A DNA stretch of 62,258 nucleotides from NCBI GenBank assembly GCA_019359495.1, contig JAHHHF010000106.1:1-62258 (forward strand), read 5' to 3'. Below the pieces are notes generated by a model. The model was not told where the DNA came from. It did no database searches and saw nothing but the letters and a program-made list of their open reading frames with translations. Below, one piece after another: positions 36,754-46,468 of the stretch (its first letter is position 1; the number at the start of each line of letters is the position of its first letter). The position numbers and the translations under genes are program-made. This DNA is from Goleter apudmare HA4340-LM2 (GTDB taxonomy: Bacteria > Cyanobacteriota > Cyanobacteriia > Cyanobacteriales > Nostocaceae).

Positions 36754-38487
36754 TTATTTGAGATTGTTGCGTTCTATGTAATAGGAACCGAGAACCAAAG
36801 CATCCATCTGAGTTCTTAAAAAACACAAAATCGCTTCTGTGGGAGTGCGTACAATCGGTTCATTTTCGTTGAGGGAAGTATTTAAAAGCAGGGGAACGCC
36901 TGTGTGTTGAGCAAAGGTATTAATCAATTCCCAATAGAGGGGATTAGTGCGGCGACTAACAGTTTGTAAGCGACCACTACCATCTACATGGGTAACAGCT
37001 GGAATTTGCGCTCTTTTTTCAGGACGTACTTGCAAGACTTTTTCCATAAATGGGGCGGGCGTATCCATCTCAAAGTATTCCCCTACCCGTTCTTCTAAAA
37101 TACTAGGAGCAAAAGGGCGAAACTTTTCTCGGAATTTAATTTTGAGGTTAATAATATCGCGCATGTCAACGCGACGCGGATCAGCCAGCAAGGATCTGTT
37201 ACCTAAAGCCCTAGCTGCAAATTCCATTCTACCTTGGAACCAGCCAACGACTTTGCCGGCACATAGGGCATCAACAACTTGATTTAGCAGTGCTTGACGT
37301 TCTAAATATAGTGGTTGTAAATTATGAAACTGGAATGCTAACAAATATTCTTCATTAGAGAATTCACAACCCCAATAGGCATGATCTAAAACAAATTGAC
37401 GTGGTTGTTTTAGTACTTGATGCCAAACAAAAAAAGCGGCTCCAATAGATGTGCCATTGTCAGCTGCACCCACGGGAATATAGACATTTTTAAAGGGTGT
37501 ATTTTGGGTAATTTTGCCATTGGCGACGGAATTCATCGCCACACCACCCGCTAAACAAAGATGATCACTCGGATAGCGATCGCTTAATCGGTTGAGTAAA
37601 TGAAATATAATTTCTTCTGTCACTGCTTGCACGGAAGCTGCAATATTTTGATGTTTAGCAGTAATTTCTGCCTTGGGTTTTCGTGCTGGGCCCAATAATT
37701 TTTCTAGCTGTTGACTGTGGAAAGGTTCAACTAGTGGTACTCCATCTTCCCACCTCATGGCAATGCCTTGCTCATGGTGAGTAAAGTAATCTAAGTTCAA
37801 CTCAAAACCATCACCTTGAGGATAAATAATCCGTCGGAAAGCTGCCAAATATTCCGGTTCTCCATATGGTGCTAATCCCATTACCTTGTATTCATCCCCA
37901 TAGGCGGGAAAACCGAGGTAAAGGGTAATGGCATTGTAAAGATAACCAATGGAATGTGGATAATAAATGCGAGAGAAATACTCTAAATTATTGCTTTTAC
38001 CTGCGGCTGTTAAGGTACTGACAAAATCTCCCATGCCGTCAACAGATAAGATAGCCGCTTTTTCAAAGGGAGAAATCAAGAAGGCGCTGGCTAGATGAGT
38101 TGTGTGGTGTTCTAGTGTATGAATCGGAGCATGAATATCCTCTACTTGACAGTAGCAAGCCATAGCTAACTGTTGTTTGAGACTGGTAGTTTTAGTTTGT
38201 TTGTTAAATCTATCTAGCAGTGAAGATAGAGCCGGACGTTGTTTTAAGGTAAATAAAAGTTTACGGTTGAGGTTAGCCTTAGGGTTAAAAGATACTGCTA
38301 TGTGATCTAAATCTACGGCACTAATACCACCAACTTTGAGACAATAGCGGATAGATTCTACTGGAAACCCTGCCCAATGTTTGACTCGATTAAATCTTTC
38401 TTCTTCAACTACTGCTACTAACTGACCATTTTGAATTAAGCAAGCTGAAGCATCACCGTGGTAGGCGTTGATTCCTAGAATATGCAT
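36754..38487 (-). CDS. Carbamoyltransferase, NodU/CmcH family
   Basis: 577 residues. N-terminal ATPase-like fold starting MHILGINAYHGDASACLIQN, VVEEERFNRVKHWAGFP, and HHTTHLASAF with active-site histidines; the C-terminal YrdC-like half includes GRMEFAARALGNRSLLADPR and FREKFRPFAPSIL. The family transfers a carbamoyl group from carbamoyl phosphate, via a carbamoyl-adenylate, to a hydroxyl of a sugar or secondary metabolite. Being the last gene of the polysaccharide run, it probably carbamoylates a sugar of this polymer. Spacing to the upstream glycosyltransferase is 28 bp. Confidence 0.93.
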   Translation of the reverse strand: MHILGINAYHGDASACLIQNGQLVAVVEEERFNRVKHWAGFPVESIRYCLKVGGISAVDLDHIAVSFNPKANLNRKLLFTLKQRPALSSLLDRFNKQTKTTSLKQQLAMACYCQVEDIHAPIHTLEHHTTHLASAFLISPFEKAAILSVDGMGDFVSTLTAAGKSNNLEYFSRIYYPHSIGYLYNAITLYLGFPAYGDEYKVMGLAPYGEPEYLAAFRRIIYPQGDGFELNLDYFTHHEQGIAMRWEDGVPLVEPFHSQQLEKLLGPARKPKAEITAKHQNIAASVQAVTEEIIFHLLNRLSDRYPSDHLCLAGGVAMNSVANGKITQNTPFKNVYIPVGAADNGTSIGAAFFVWHQVLKQPRQFVLDHAYWGCEFSNEEYLLAFQFHNLQPLYLERQALLNQVVDALCAGKVVGWFQGRMEFAARALGNRSLLADPRRVDMRDIINLKIKFREKFRPFAPSILEERVGEYFEMDTPAPFMEKVLQVRPEKRAQIPAVTHVDGSGRLQTVSRRTNPLYWELINTFAQHTGVPLLLNTSLNENEPIVRTPTEAILCFLRTQMDALVLGSYYIERNNLK

Positions 38488-38515
38488 AGGTTTAATATTC
38501 CTTAATTAGTATATT

Positions 38516-39298
38516 TCATGCATCTATGTTCTGCATTTTTTCGTATTCAAATAATCGAATTGAGAGGAGAATTTCTGCCATGACACGCTGAAATGTGTAA
38601 TACCAGCCACGCCAGCCGTCGAGAACCCCACCTTTGACGATGAGGCAATAAACTAAAATAATTAATGGTGCGAGAATTTTGTGTTTGCGAATGCGATCGC
38701 TAAAATTAAGTTCGCTTTCAGGTGTTGTTAATATCTTTTTCGCTTCTATGATCATGTAGCGGTCTTGTGCCCACAGCCAATGACTGAGGGGTTTATGATC
38801 ATCATGATAAATGTAGCTAGATAGCATAGATGACTTCCCCTTAATTTGTAGGAGTTGGGTATGTCCATCATCGATATAAATTGCTTGAGATTTTCTAAAC
38901 AGAATCTGTCGGGGAGGTAGGATATTGCTCCGCAATGGTTTACTGAAGATACAATATTTAAATCTGGCAAAGTATCCATCTATTTGTGATTGTGGAATTA
39001 AGTCTTTGATTTCATAAATCAGTTCATCAGAGACGATATAGTCGGCATCTAGAGAGAGCACCCACTCAGAATTAACTTGTTGTAGTCCATAATTCCATTG
39101 GGTAGCATGGGTATCAAATTTGCGTTGAAATAGTTTTATTTGAGGATATGAGTTTAAAATTTCTAGAGTCGCATCGTTACTGTAACTGTCAACGACTACA
39201 ATATTTTGTGCCCAAGTGAGATGTTGCAGAGCACGCTGAATATTAGGAGCTTCGTTGTAAGTCAGGATCAGAGGAGTGACATTTTTTAGCATATTCAA
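38516..39298 (-). CDS. GT2 glycosyltransferase (WaaE/KdtX-like)
   Basis: 260 residues with GT-A fold: LTYNEAPNIQRALQHLTWAQ, VVDSYSNDATLEIL, and the metal-binding LSLDADYIVSDEL. The C-terminal GVLDGWRGWYYTFQRVMAEI is like the glucosyltransferases of the LPS core (WaaE/KdtX group). Probably adds a sugar onto a lipid-linked or core acceptor. The next gene upstream (GT4) lies 11 bp away, so they are likely translated from one mRNA. Confidence 0.9.
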   Translation of the reverse strand: MNMLKNVTPLILTYNEAPNIQRALQHLTWAQNIVVVDSYSNDATLEILNSYPQIKLFQRKFDTHATQWNYGLQQVNSEWVLSLDADYIVSDELIYEIKDLIPQSQIDGYFARFKYCIFSKPLRSNILPPRQILFRKSQAIYIDDGHTQLLQIKGKSSMLSSYIYHDDHKPLSHWLWAQDRYMIIEAKKILTTPESELNFSDRIRKHKILAPLIILVYCLIVKGGVLDGWRGWYYTFQRVMAEILLSIRLFEYEKMQNIDA

Positions 39299-39309
39299 TG
39301 AAGGGGAAA

Positions 39310-40503
39310 TTAAGCAAAAGCCGAAAAAGATTTTTTATTAACAATGGAGGAATAATAGACAATTAACTCAGAAGATATTTTGTCCCAAGTGTAGTTTTTG
39401 AGAATAAATTGACGAGCGCGATCGCCTACATTTTTAACTCCTGGAAGATGACTGAGAAAGTTTTCAACAGCAGCAGCGATCTCTAACACCTCCAGTTGTG
39501 TCACATAACCAAATTGATGTTGTTGAACCACAGCAGCTAAAGCCACACCAGGAGTAATCAAAACAGGTAGACCGACCGCCAAAGCCTCTAAAACTGCTAT
39601 ACCAAAGTTTTCTGCATGAGATGTCAGCGCGAATAAATCAGACCCCTGTATGAAGAGGTTTTTGAGATCTCCGGTAACAAAACCGGCCATATAAGTGCGA
39701 TCGCGCATACCATTTGCATCAAGTAGAAACTCAATTTCTGCTTCATATTCCTTGTCGCCACTACCAGCTAAAACAAAGGTGAAATGGTGATGAGTGAGTT
39801 TACCTAAAGCTGGGATGAGATAATCTAATCCTTTTTTGGGATGTAGACGAGATAAAAATAAAATGATTGGTTGATCTACTGGGAGATTTAGCAATTGGCG
39901 GAGTTTATAACGAGCATCAGGGATAGGAAGAGGAATAGATAATCCGTGGGGTAGGATAAAGCTGGGTGCATCGAAATTTAAACAAGCAACTTCTTCCTGT
40001 TCTTGTTGAGAAGTGAGGTGAATTGCCCAACTGCGATTGATGTTAGCCCGTTCTATTAAATTTAGATAAATCTGCTTTTTATGAGCACTTTGTTGCAGTG
40101 ACCATTTACTAAGTTGTCCTAAGGGGCGAACAATATAAGGAATCCCTTGCAGTCGAGCGATCGCCATTGCTACTGTAGAAGTATAGGAAAAAATAGCATG
40201 GATATGCAGCAAGTCATATTGAGAAATATTTTGCCATAACCATATACTTAGCTGACCAGAAAAACCAAATTCTCGGATAGAGTTAACCCAAGGAGAAAAG
40301 CGGGGGAAAAACTGAATTGGTACTTGCTCATACTCTATACGCTTGTAGAGAGGCACATCAAGTAAATCACTGCCATTATCATTAGTAGTAATAATTTCCA
40401 CCTCTACATCTAAATTTCGTAATGCTCTAACAGTTTCTAATACAGCTTGACTAGGGCCGCCTCGTACTGATGCTACTGAAGGGATGATATGAAGTATTTT
40501 CAT
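39310..40503 (-). CDS. GT4 glycosyltransferase (paralogue A)
   Basis: 397 residues, GT-B fold. Starts MKILHIIPSVASVRGGPSQA; the C-terminal domain has LFLSRLHPKKGLDYLIPALG and the nucleotide-sugar EX7E-type region around HAENFGIAVLEALAVGLPVL. Very similar throughout to the protein of 42376-43602 (for example RQLLNLPVDQPIILFLSRLHPKKGLDYLIP and the Gly-loop), so the two are a local duplication flanking the asnB-type gene. Likely adds one sugar of the repeat unit. Confidence 0.93.
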   Translation of the reverse strand: MKILHIIPSVASVRGGPSQAVLETVRALRNLDVEVEIITTNDNGSDLLDVPLYKRIEYEQVPIQFFPRFSPWVNSIREFGFSGQLSIWLWQNISQYDLLHIHAIFSYTSTVAMAIARLQGIPYIVRPLGQLSKWSLQQSAHKKQIYLNLIERANINRSWAIHLTSQQEQEEVACLNFDAPSFILPHGLSIPLPIPDARYKLRQLLNLPVDQPIILFLSRLHPKKGLDYLIPALGKLTHHHFTFVLAGSGDKEYEAEIEFLLDANGMRDRTYMAGFVTGDLKNLFIQGSDLFALTSHAENFGIAVLEALAVGLPVLITPGVALAAVVQQHQFGYVTQLEVLEIAAAVENFLSHLPGVKNVGDRARQFILKNYTWDKISSELIVYYSSIVNKKSFSAFA

Positions 40504-40530
40504 GACGAGCCAAAACTTTGACGTTATACC

Positions 40531-42366
40531 CTATGCAAAAATGTCTTCAATTGGAAATTTTTCAGATGTTATTTGTTCCCACCAATAATTGAGAATTGCC
40601 AAACTCCAACGGCGATACCATAGTTTCATGTCAATGTCTTTATCCAGTCCATGAATTGGAAAATAATCACTCCACTCTTTCTCTATCCATTGCTGAAACG
40701 GAAAAAAGAACCCTCTTTTAGGGCGATTAACTACCCAATTAGGTAACTCAGGTACTGCCTGAATTAATAGTTGTTTATTCAGTGCAAGTCGCATTTTGCT
40801 AGGAATAGTAGAAATGGTTTCAAGTAGCACTTGATCAACTAAAGGTACGCGTAATTCTAATCCCCATGCCATACTCATCACATCGCTATCTCGTAATAAC
40901 TGATTACGCAAATAACAACTCAATTCTAGTAAACTCACTTCATCTTCTACAGAAGCAAGATTTGTAGCTAGGCTGATTCCCTGTAAATAACGATGTTCCT
41001 GACTGTAAAAAAAGTCTTTCAAGTAATGCCGAGTAATTTTCCAGGCTTCTCTATGGGAGAAAATACCTCTAAAGCTGTGATAAGCAGCTGTAGTTGTGGG
41101 TTTTTGCTGTAAAAAATCTCCTAAACGCTTCCACTTTGGTGATTTTCCCCAAGTAGATAACCCCTCACCAAGATAAGTACTAAGTCCGGTAATTTTGTGT
41201 AATGTTTGCCCCCAACGTACCATATTTGGTACTTGCTGGAATGTTTTATAACCGCCAAAAAGCTCATCTCCTCCTAGTCCAGACAGAACTACTTTCATGC
41301 CATGTTGATGAGCAATTCTAGACACACAAAAAGTATTGAAGCCATCAATACTAGGTTGGTCAATACTTGCTAAAAATTGCGGTAATAGTTCTCTACCCAA
41401 TGAGGCTGTAACTTGATATTCTGTATGATTAGTGTCAAATTCTGCTGCCACCTTTTGAGCAATTTTCCCTTCGTTCCATTCATTTTCTGCAAAAGTAATT
41501 GAGTAGGTATTTAATTTACCTTTTTGGCTTTGACGTGCTAAGGCAACAACGGCAGTTGAGTCAATACCGCCACTGAGGAATATTCCTATAGGAACATCAC
41601 TAATTAAATGATGTTCAATAGAATCAACCAAAGCATCACGGACTTTTACTTTTGCTTCTGGTAAAGATATATTTTGAGGAATAAAGTTAATTTGCCAGTA
41701 TTGCTTCTGGATAACTTTGTCTACTTGCCAATGTAGATAGTGACCGGCTGGTAAACAATTAATCCCTGCAATTAAGGTATAAGGTTCTGGAACTGTTCCA
41801 CTAATGAGATAGCCATATAAACCCTCTGGACTTAAGCAAATTGTCGGTAGTTGAGAAGCCAGAACTGCTCTAATTTCAGAAGCAAATACAAAAAATGAAT
41901 TAGACTGCCAATAATAGAGTGGTTTAATTCCTAAAGGATCACGAGCAATAAAGCAAGTTTGTTCTTGATTATCCCAAATAGCGAAAGCAAACATACCTCG
42001 CAATTTGTTTACACATTTGGCTCCTTGATGCTGATAAAGTTTGAGGATAACTTCAGTATCTGTTTGCGAATAAAACTGTTCTCCTTTCGCTTCTAAATTA
42101 CTTCGCAATTGTTGAAAATTATAAATTTCTCCATTAAAAGTAATCCAGTAGCGTCCATCAGGTGTAGACATGGGCTGATGTCCGGCGGTGGTGAGGTCGA
42201 GAATAGAAAGGCGAGTATGAGTTAAAGCAATTTGTTGATTAGGAGCAAGATAAATTCCTTCGTCATCAGGGCCACGGTGTTTTAAAGACTTTTGCATCCT
42301 CTGGATTAAGGTTTGCAAATTATATTTGGTTTCAGTTTGAGCTAAGATTCCAGCAATTCCACACAT
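40531..42366 (-). CDS. asnB: Glutamine-dependent asparagine synthetase-like amidotransferase
   Basis: 611 residues. Class II glutaminase with catalytic Cys2 (MCGIAGI), then RGPDDEG and the PP-loop synthetase domain SGGIDSTAVVALA. The complete two-domain form is that of AsnB/WbpS-type enzymes. In surface polysaccharide clusters such proteins are thought to amidate uronic acid carboxyl groups rather than to make free asparagine. Located between the two paralogous GT4 genes, with 10 and 27 bp spacers, so operonic. Confidence 0.93.
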   Translation of the reverse strand: MCGIAGILAQTETKYNLQTLIQRMQKSLKHRGPDDEGIYLAPNQQIALTHTRLSILDLTTAGHQPMSTPDGRYWITFNGEIYNFQQLRSNLEAKGEQFYSQTDTEVILKLYQHQGAKCVNKLRGMFAFAIWDNQEQTCFIARDPLGIKPLYYWQSNSFFVFASEIRAVLASQLPTICLSPEGLYGYLISGTVPEPYTLIAGINCLPAGHYLHWQVDKVIQKQYWQINFIPQNISLPEAKVKVRDALVDSIEHHLISDVPIGIFLSGGIDSTAVVALARQSQKGKLNTYSITFAENEWNEGKIAQKVAAEFDTNHTEYQVTASLGRELLPQFLASIDQPSIDGFNTFCVSRIAHQHGMKVVLSGLGGDELFGGYKTFQQVPNMVRWGQTLHKITGLSTYLGEGLSTWGKSPKWKRLGDFLQQKPTTTAAYHSFRGIFSHREAWKITRHYLKDFFYSQEHRYLQGISLATNLASVEDEVSLLELSCYLRNQLLRDSDVMSMAWGLELRVPLVDQVLLETISTIPSKMRLALNKQLLIQAVPELPNWVVNRPKRGFFFPFQQWIEKEWSDYFPIHGLDKDIDMKLWYRRWSLAILNYWWEQITSEKFPIEDIFA

Positions 42367-42375
42367 AGAAAGTAA

Positions 42376-43602
42376 TTATAAAAATGCTTGATGGGAATTT
42401 TTCGGCGATATCCTTGAGGATTTTCCATAATGATTTGCCAGGATAGTTTGATAAATATCAACTATTCTGGTAGCTATTTTTTGCCAATTGTATTGTTCGA
42501 TAATCATTTGACGAGCGCGATCGCCCATAGCTTGAGCTAGTTGAGGATGCATGAGATAGTGTTCAATAGCAGATGCGATCGCTGACACATCTAATTGGGT
42601 AACGTAACCCAGTTGGTATTCTTGAACCACTGAAGCCAAAGCCACACCAGGGGTAAGCAGAACCGGAAGACCACTAGCTAAGGTTTCTAAAACCACTATG
42701 CCGAAGTTTTCGGAGTGGGATGTTAAGGTAAATAGATCGGCTCCTTGAATGAATAAGTTTTTGATCTCTCCGGTAACAAATCCAGCTAGATGGGTGCGAT
42801 CGCTAATACCATGAGAGAAGAGAAGCGACTCAATTACTGCTTCGTAGGCTTGAGAACCACTACCTGCTAAAACAAAGGTAAAACGGTGATGAGTGAGTTT
42901 GCCTAAAGCCGGAATTAAATAATCTAGTCCTTTTTTAGGATGTAGACGGGACAAAAATAAAATAACAGGTTCATCAACTGGGAGATTCAGCAGTTGGCGG
43001 AGTTGATAACGAGCATGAGGAATTAAGCTAGGGATGGGTAGTCCGAGAGGTAGAACAAAACTAGGTACATTCAATCCTAAGTTAATAAATTCCTGCTGTT
43101 CTTGTTGGGAAGTGAAATGGATAGCCTGACTGTGTTTGAGATTTTTTTGCTCTATTAAACTGAGATAAATTTGCTTTTTACAAATGCTTTGCTGTAAAGA
43201 CCATGTGCTTAGTAACCCATGTGGAATCACGATATAAGGAATGTTTTTACAACGGGCGATCGCCATTGCTACTGTAGATGCATAAGAGAAAATGGCATGA
43301 ACATGCAACAGGTCGTAGTCAGAAATATTTTGCCATAACCATACAGTTAACTGCCAAGAAAAAGCATACTCTCTAACAGCTTTGAAACCTGGTGAAAAGC
43401 GAGAGAAAAACCAAATAGGGACTTGCTGATACTCAAGGCGTTGTTGTAAAGAAACATTTAGTAAATCATCACCATCATCATTTGTGGTGACGATTTCGGC
43501 ATCGACGTTATTATTTCGTAATGCCTTAACCATATTCAAAACAGCTAAACTAGTACCACCCCGCACCTGAGTAATTGAGGGAATAACGTGGAGAACTCTC
43601 AT
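42376..43602 (-). CDS. GT4 glycosyltransferase (paralogue B)
   Basis: 408 residues, paralogue of the protein at 39310-40503: the N-terminus MRVLHVIPSITQVRGGTSLA and the core SRLHPKKGLDYLIPALGKL match with few changes, and even the substitution pattern (WLWQNIS[DQ]YDLLH[VI]HAIFSY) is shared. The C-terminal end differs more. The duplication suggests two related linkages or donors. 10 bp downstream of it starts the asnB-type gene. Confidence 0.93.
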   Translation of the reverse strand: MRVLHVIPSITQVRGGTSLAVLNMVKALRNNNVDAEIVTTNDDGDDLLNVSLQQRLEYQQVPIWFFSRFSPGFKAVREYAFSWQLTVWLWQNISDYDLLHVHAIFSYASTVAMAIARCKNIPYIVIPHGLLSTWSLQQSICKKQIYLSLIEQKNLKHSQAIHFTSQQEQQEFINLGLNVPSFVLPLGLPIPSLIPHARYQLRQLLNLPVDEPVILFLSRLHPKKGLDYLIPALGKLTHHRFTFVLAGSGSQAYEAVIESLLFSHGISDRTHLAGFVTGEIKNLFIQGADLFTLTSHSENFGIVVLETLASGLPVLLTPGVALASVVQEYQLGYVTQLDVSAIASAIEHYLMHPQLAQAMGDRARQMIIEQYNWQKIATRIVDIYQTILANHYGKSSRISPKNSHQAFL

Positions 43603-43766
43603 AACAGAGACCCACTATAGCAGTCATAAATTATTCGTAAAAATTGAGACCCTCGACTTCTTGTAGACATGCCAATAAGGCATCATTTCCACGGGGTTGA
43701 TCGTTATGACTTTAGTCTAACGTACCCTAAAAATACTTAATTTTTTTCAAAAATTAAGTATGATTC

Positions 43767-44933
43767 CTATATATTAATTCCCCAAACTCTGCTCTCTATA
43801 CTCTTATTTACGTGTTTTTCGGCAATAGCTTGATGATAAAGTGCAATATATTGGTTAATCATTGTTTTAGCTTTAAATCTTTGTGAATTCACAAATCCTT
43901 TCGATCTAATTGTTTCTAATACAGGTAGGTGATTAATAATCGTTTTTGCTGCTGCTTGAAGCTCATGTGGTTCTATGTATATAGCTGCTTCTCCTCCCAC
44001 ATCATTCATCGGAGGACGGTTGGACGTAAATACAGGACAACCGCAAGCTTGAGCTTCAATAATCGGCCAGCCAAACCCTTCATAAAAAGAAGGGAAGATC
44101 AGAGCAGTTGCAGTAGAATATAAAGCGCGTAAGCTTTCGTGATCAATTTCTACTAACTCTATTACCTTTTGACTCAGGTTATGGGTTTCGATAAATTGGC
44201 GCATGTCATCAGTCATGGGTTTTCCTACCATAACTAAGTGAAATTCTGGTTGTTTTAATTGCTGTGTCAGATGCTCAAAAATAGCTAAAACTCCCAGACG
44301 ATTTTTATACCAATGATTAGCTCCAACATGGAGGATAAATTGGCTATCTCCAGGAATTTCTAAAGCCTTTAAATATTGCTGAGATTCCCGGTTTTGCATG
44401 GGAATATAAGGATAGTTTAAACCCATAGCAATCACAGATACAGCATTCTCTGTCAGAGAACTCAAACGTAACACATCACTCTTCGTCTGCTCTGAGACAC
44501 AGGCGACTTTTTGTGCTTGATTAAGTCCCTTTAAAATCATCTGCTGCAATTGTTTACCAGTCCAGCCAGTGCGATGTTCTGGAAACTCTCCTAAACCAGA
44601 ACGAATAGGTAGTAAGTCATGACAAGTAACAACATGGGGAATATTGTGCAAATACTTTGTATATATTGCATTACCATGATCACATATATGCACAACATCA
44701 GCCCAAGATAAGGCTATACGTAATTGTGCAGGAAAAAAAAATAATTTATCAATATAACCAAACCATTTACTAAATAAATTTGGGGATAAAGGCAGCTTAC
44801 CAAATAATGTTTTTGGGCGAATAATCTGTACTTGATGTCCCAGTTCTGTTAAGTCAGTTTCTAACATCTGGGCAAATATATCCATACTTTTTATGACATC
44901 TGGTTGGTAATTACCTAACAATAATATTTTCAT
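43767..44933 (-). CDS. GT4 glycosyltransferase
   Basis: 388 residues, starts MKILLLGNYQPDVIKSMDIF. Donor-binding domain with ILHVGANHWYKNRLGVLAIF and the family block FPSFYEGFGWPIIEAQACGC PVFTSN. GT-B fold; specificity unknown. Only 6 bp from the PhyH-type gene upstream, so in the same transcription unit; a 164-bp spacer separates it from the paralogue B gene downstream. Confidence 0.92.
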   Translation of the reverse strand: MKILLLGNYQPDVIKSMDIFAQMLETDLTELGHQVQIIRPKTLFGKLPLSPNLFSKWFGYIDKLFFFPAQLRIALSWADVVHICDHGNAIYTKYLHNIPHVVTCHDLLPIRSGLGEFPEHRTGWTGKQLQQMILKGLNQAQKVACVSEQTKSDVLRLSSLTENAVSVIAMGLNYPYIPMQNRESQQYLKALEIPGDSQFILHVGANHWYKNRLGVLAIFEHLTQQLKQPEFHLVMVGKPMTDDMRQFIETHNLSQKVIELVEIDHESLRALYSTATALIFPSFYEGFGWPIIEAQACGCPVFTSNRPPMNDVGGEAAIYIEPHELQAAAKTIINHLPVLETIRSKGFVNSQRFKAKTMINQYIALYHQAIAEKHVNKSIESRVWGINI

Positions 44934-44939
44934 TTTTAA

Positions 44940-45914
44940 TTAATATTTTTTATAATTTGCAGACTTGGATTTAAAATGCCATAATAATCTTTTGGCATTA
45001 ATTAAAGATTCGGCAGGGAGTAAAGATTTGATAATACTTTTACTAATAGCTTCTAAAGTTTGTGGCAATAACTTTTTTTGTAGTTGCAAAAGATCATGGG
45101 GTGTCATAGTAGCAACTGAGGTATTAGGAAAAGCTGGGTAACTTCTCTTAAAACCGAACCCTAGGTAATCCATAATTTCTGGAGTAAGATTATCAAGGTA
45201 CTCAGTATTTACTAAATTTTTCTCGCCATGTCCAACATATTCACTACCGACTTGATCAACTTGAAACAGCAAGGTAGTCCTAATGAGGTTATGATCTTGG
45301 AATGGTTCTGCCCTATGCATTCCGTGGATATCACACAAGATCATACTTCCCTGAAGCATAGGGAAAGTTAATATATCTTGTTTAAATTTGCTGTCAATAT
45401 AGCTATCACTGAGGTAGACCTCATGATCATATTCATGAGACCATTTGTGAGAATTAGCAATATATTGAAAAGCATTTTTTGTCACATCAGATAAGTAAAA
45501 TAGAAATAATAATCCTGGCATATTATGCTTACCAGATAATTGTTTACCACGCTGGAGGTTATTATCTGTATGCCAGGGCATATGTCCATTTTTAGATGTC
45601 TGATAAATTCTGTGATTAGTTATTTTATAAGTATCATTAAAATATTCTTGGCAAATCTCTAAAACTTTACTGGAGGTAATAATATCGTAGGCTTTTTTTG
45701 AGCTTGCTAGACAGTGGGTTAAAAATTTGACATTTTGGGCTATTACTACGCCAACATCATTGTTATTAATTAATATCTGATTAAAATCTATTTCTTGCAA
45801 TAATTCTTTGATATATGCTTCTGTCAAAGCCTGCTCAAACACAAAGTATCCCTTAGTTTTGATATCACTGACTATTTGACTAGTATCAACATCTTTAAAA
45901 GCTATATTAAACAT
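44940..45914 (-). CDS. Phytanoyl-CoA dioxygenase (PhyH) family protein
   Basis: 324 residues. Fe(II)/2-oxoglutarate-dependent fold: MPWHTDNNLQRGKQ carries the H-x-D metal pair, and CDIHGMHRAEPFQDHNLIRT supplies the second His and the 2-oxoglutarate-binding Arg. The rest is unlike characterised members. In a glycan cluster it may hydroxylate a sugar or a lipid carrier. Substrate not predictable. Upstream is a long (554-bp) gene-free stretch, so it may head a sub-operon. Confidence 0.85.
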   Translation of the reverse strand: MFNIAFKDVDTSQIVSDIKTKGYFVFEQALTEAYIKELLQEIDFNQILINNNDVGVVIAQNVKFLTHCLASSKKAYDIITSSKVLEICQEYFNDTYKITNHRIYQTSKNGHMPWHTDNNLQRGKQLSGKHNMPGLLFLFYLSDVTKNAFQYIANSHKWSHEYDHEVYLSDSYIDSKFKQDILTFPMLQGSMILCDIHGMHRAEPFQDHNLIRTTLLFQVDQVGSEYVGHGEKNLVNTEYLDNLTPEIMDYLGFGFKRSYPAFPNTSVATMTPHDLLQLQKKLLPQTLEAISKSIIKSLLPAESLINAKRLLWHFKSKSANYKKY

Positions 45915-46468
45915 TGATTAGTTTTCCCGATTAAATCAGCTTCAACCATCGCAAATTAGAGTGATACTGCATTTGGTACACAGTAACACTACTAAAAATT
46001 TTGAGGAAATTTTGGTAGAAGACATTGTTAAGGAAAGTACAGTGTAACTATTACACGCACCATTCTTTTTTAATCACCCTGTAGATTCAGCCTTAAGCCA
46101 CAGTAGTAATTAATGTGCCGTAAGAGACAGTATAATTACCGTTAAAAACTAACACCCGCCTGATATGTTAGCATAACACACGTAATTAGGTGTTTAGTGG
46201 TAAAAACTCTTTTATTAGCTCAAATTAGACCTATAGTGCTCATGCTGCCCTCGTTACACTTGTTAGCGGTTAGCTGACAATATGTTTGTCTAAGGCTAGA
46301 TTATCATTACATTCGTTATGTATTTGATTATACTATCAAATACATTGATGAACGGCATTGACACCCGAAGTGTGCTCATAAGATAGTCATCAGGTGTTTA
46401 AGCACATATATAGACTAGCGCTTTCAATGTGAATACAAATTCTCGAAAATAAATCTCTCTATAACCTC
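45915..46468. other. Long gene-free spacer with a 10-bp hairpin
   Basis: The only spacer longer than 200 bp within the polysaccharide run. TGTATTTGAT-tatact-ATCAAATACA at 46319-46344 is a perfect 10-bp inverted repeat with a -10-like loop. No ORF. It could be an operator or a terminator, and likely holds the promoter of the PhyH-type gene and those downstream of it. Confidence 0.5.
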
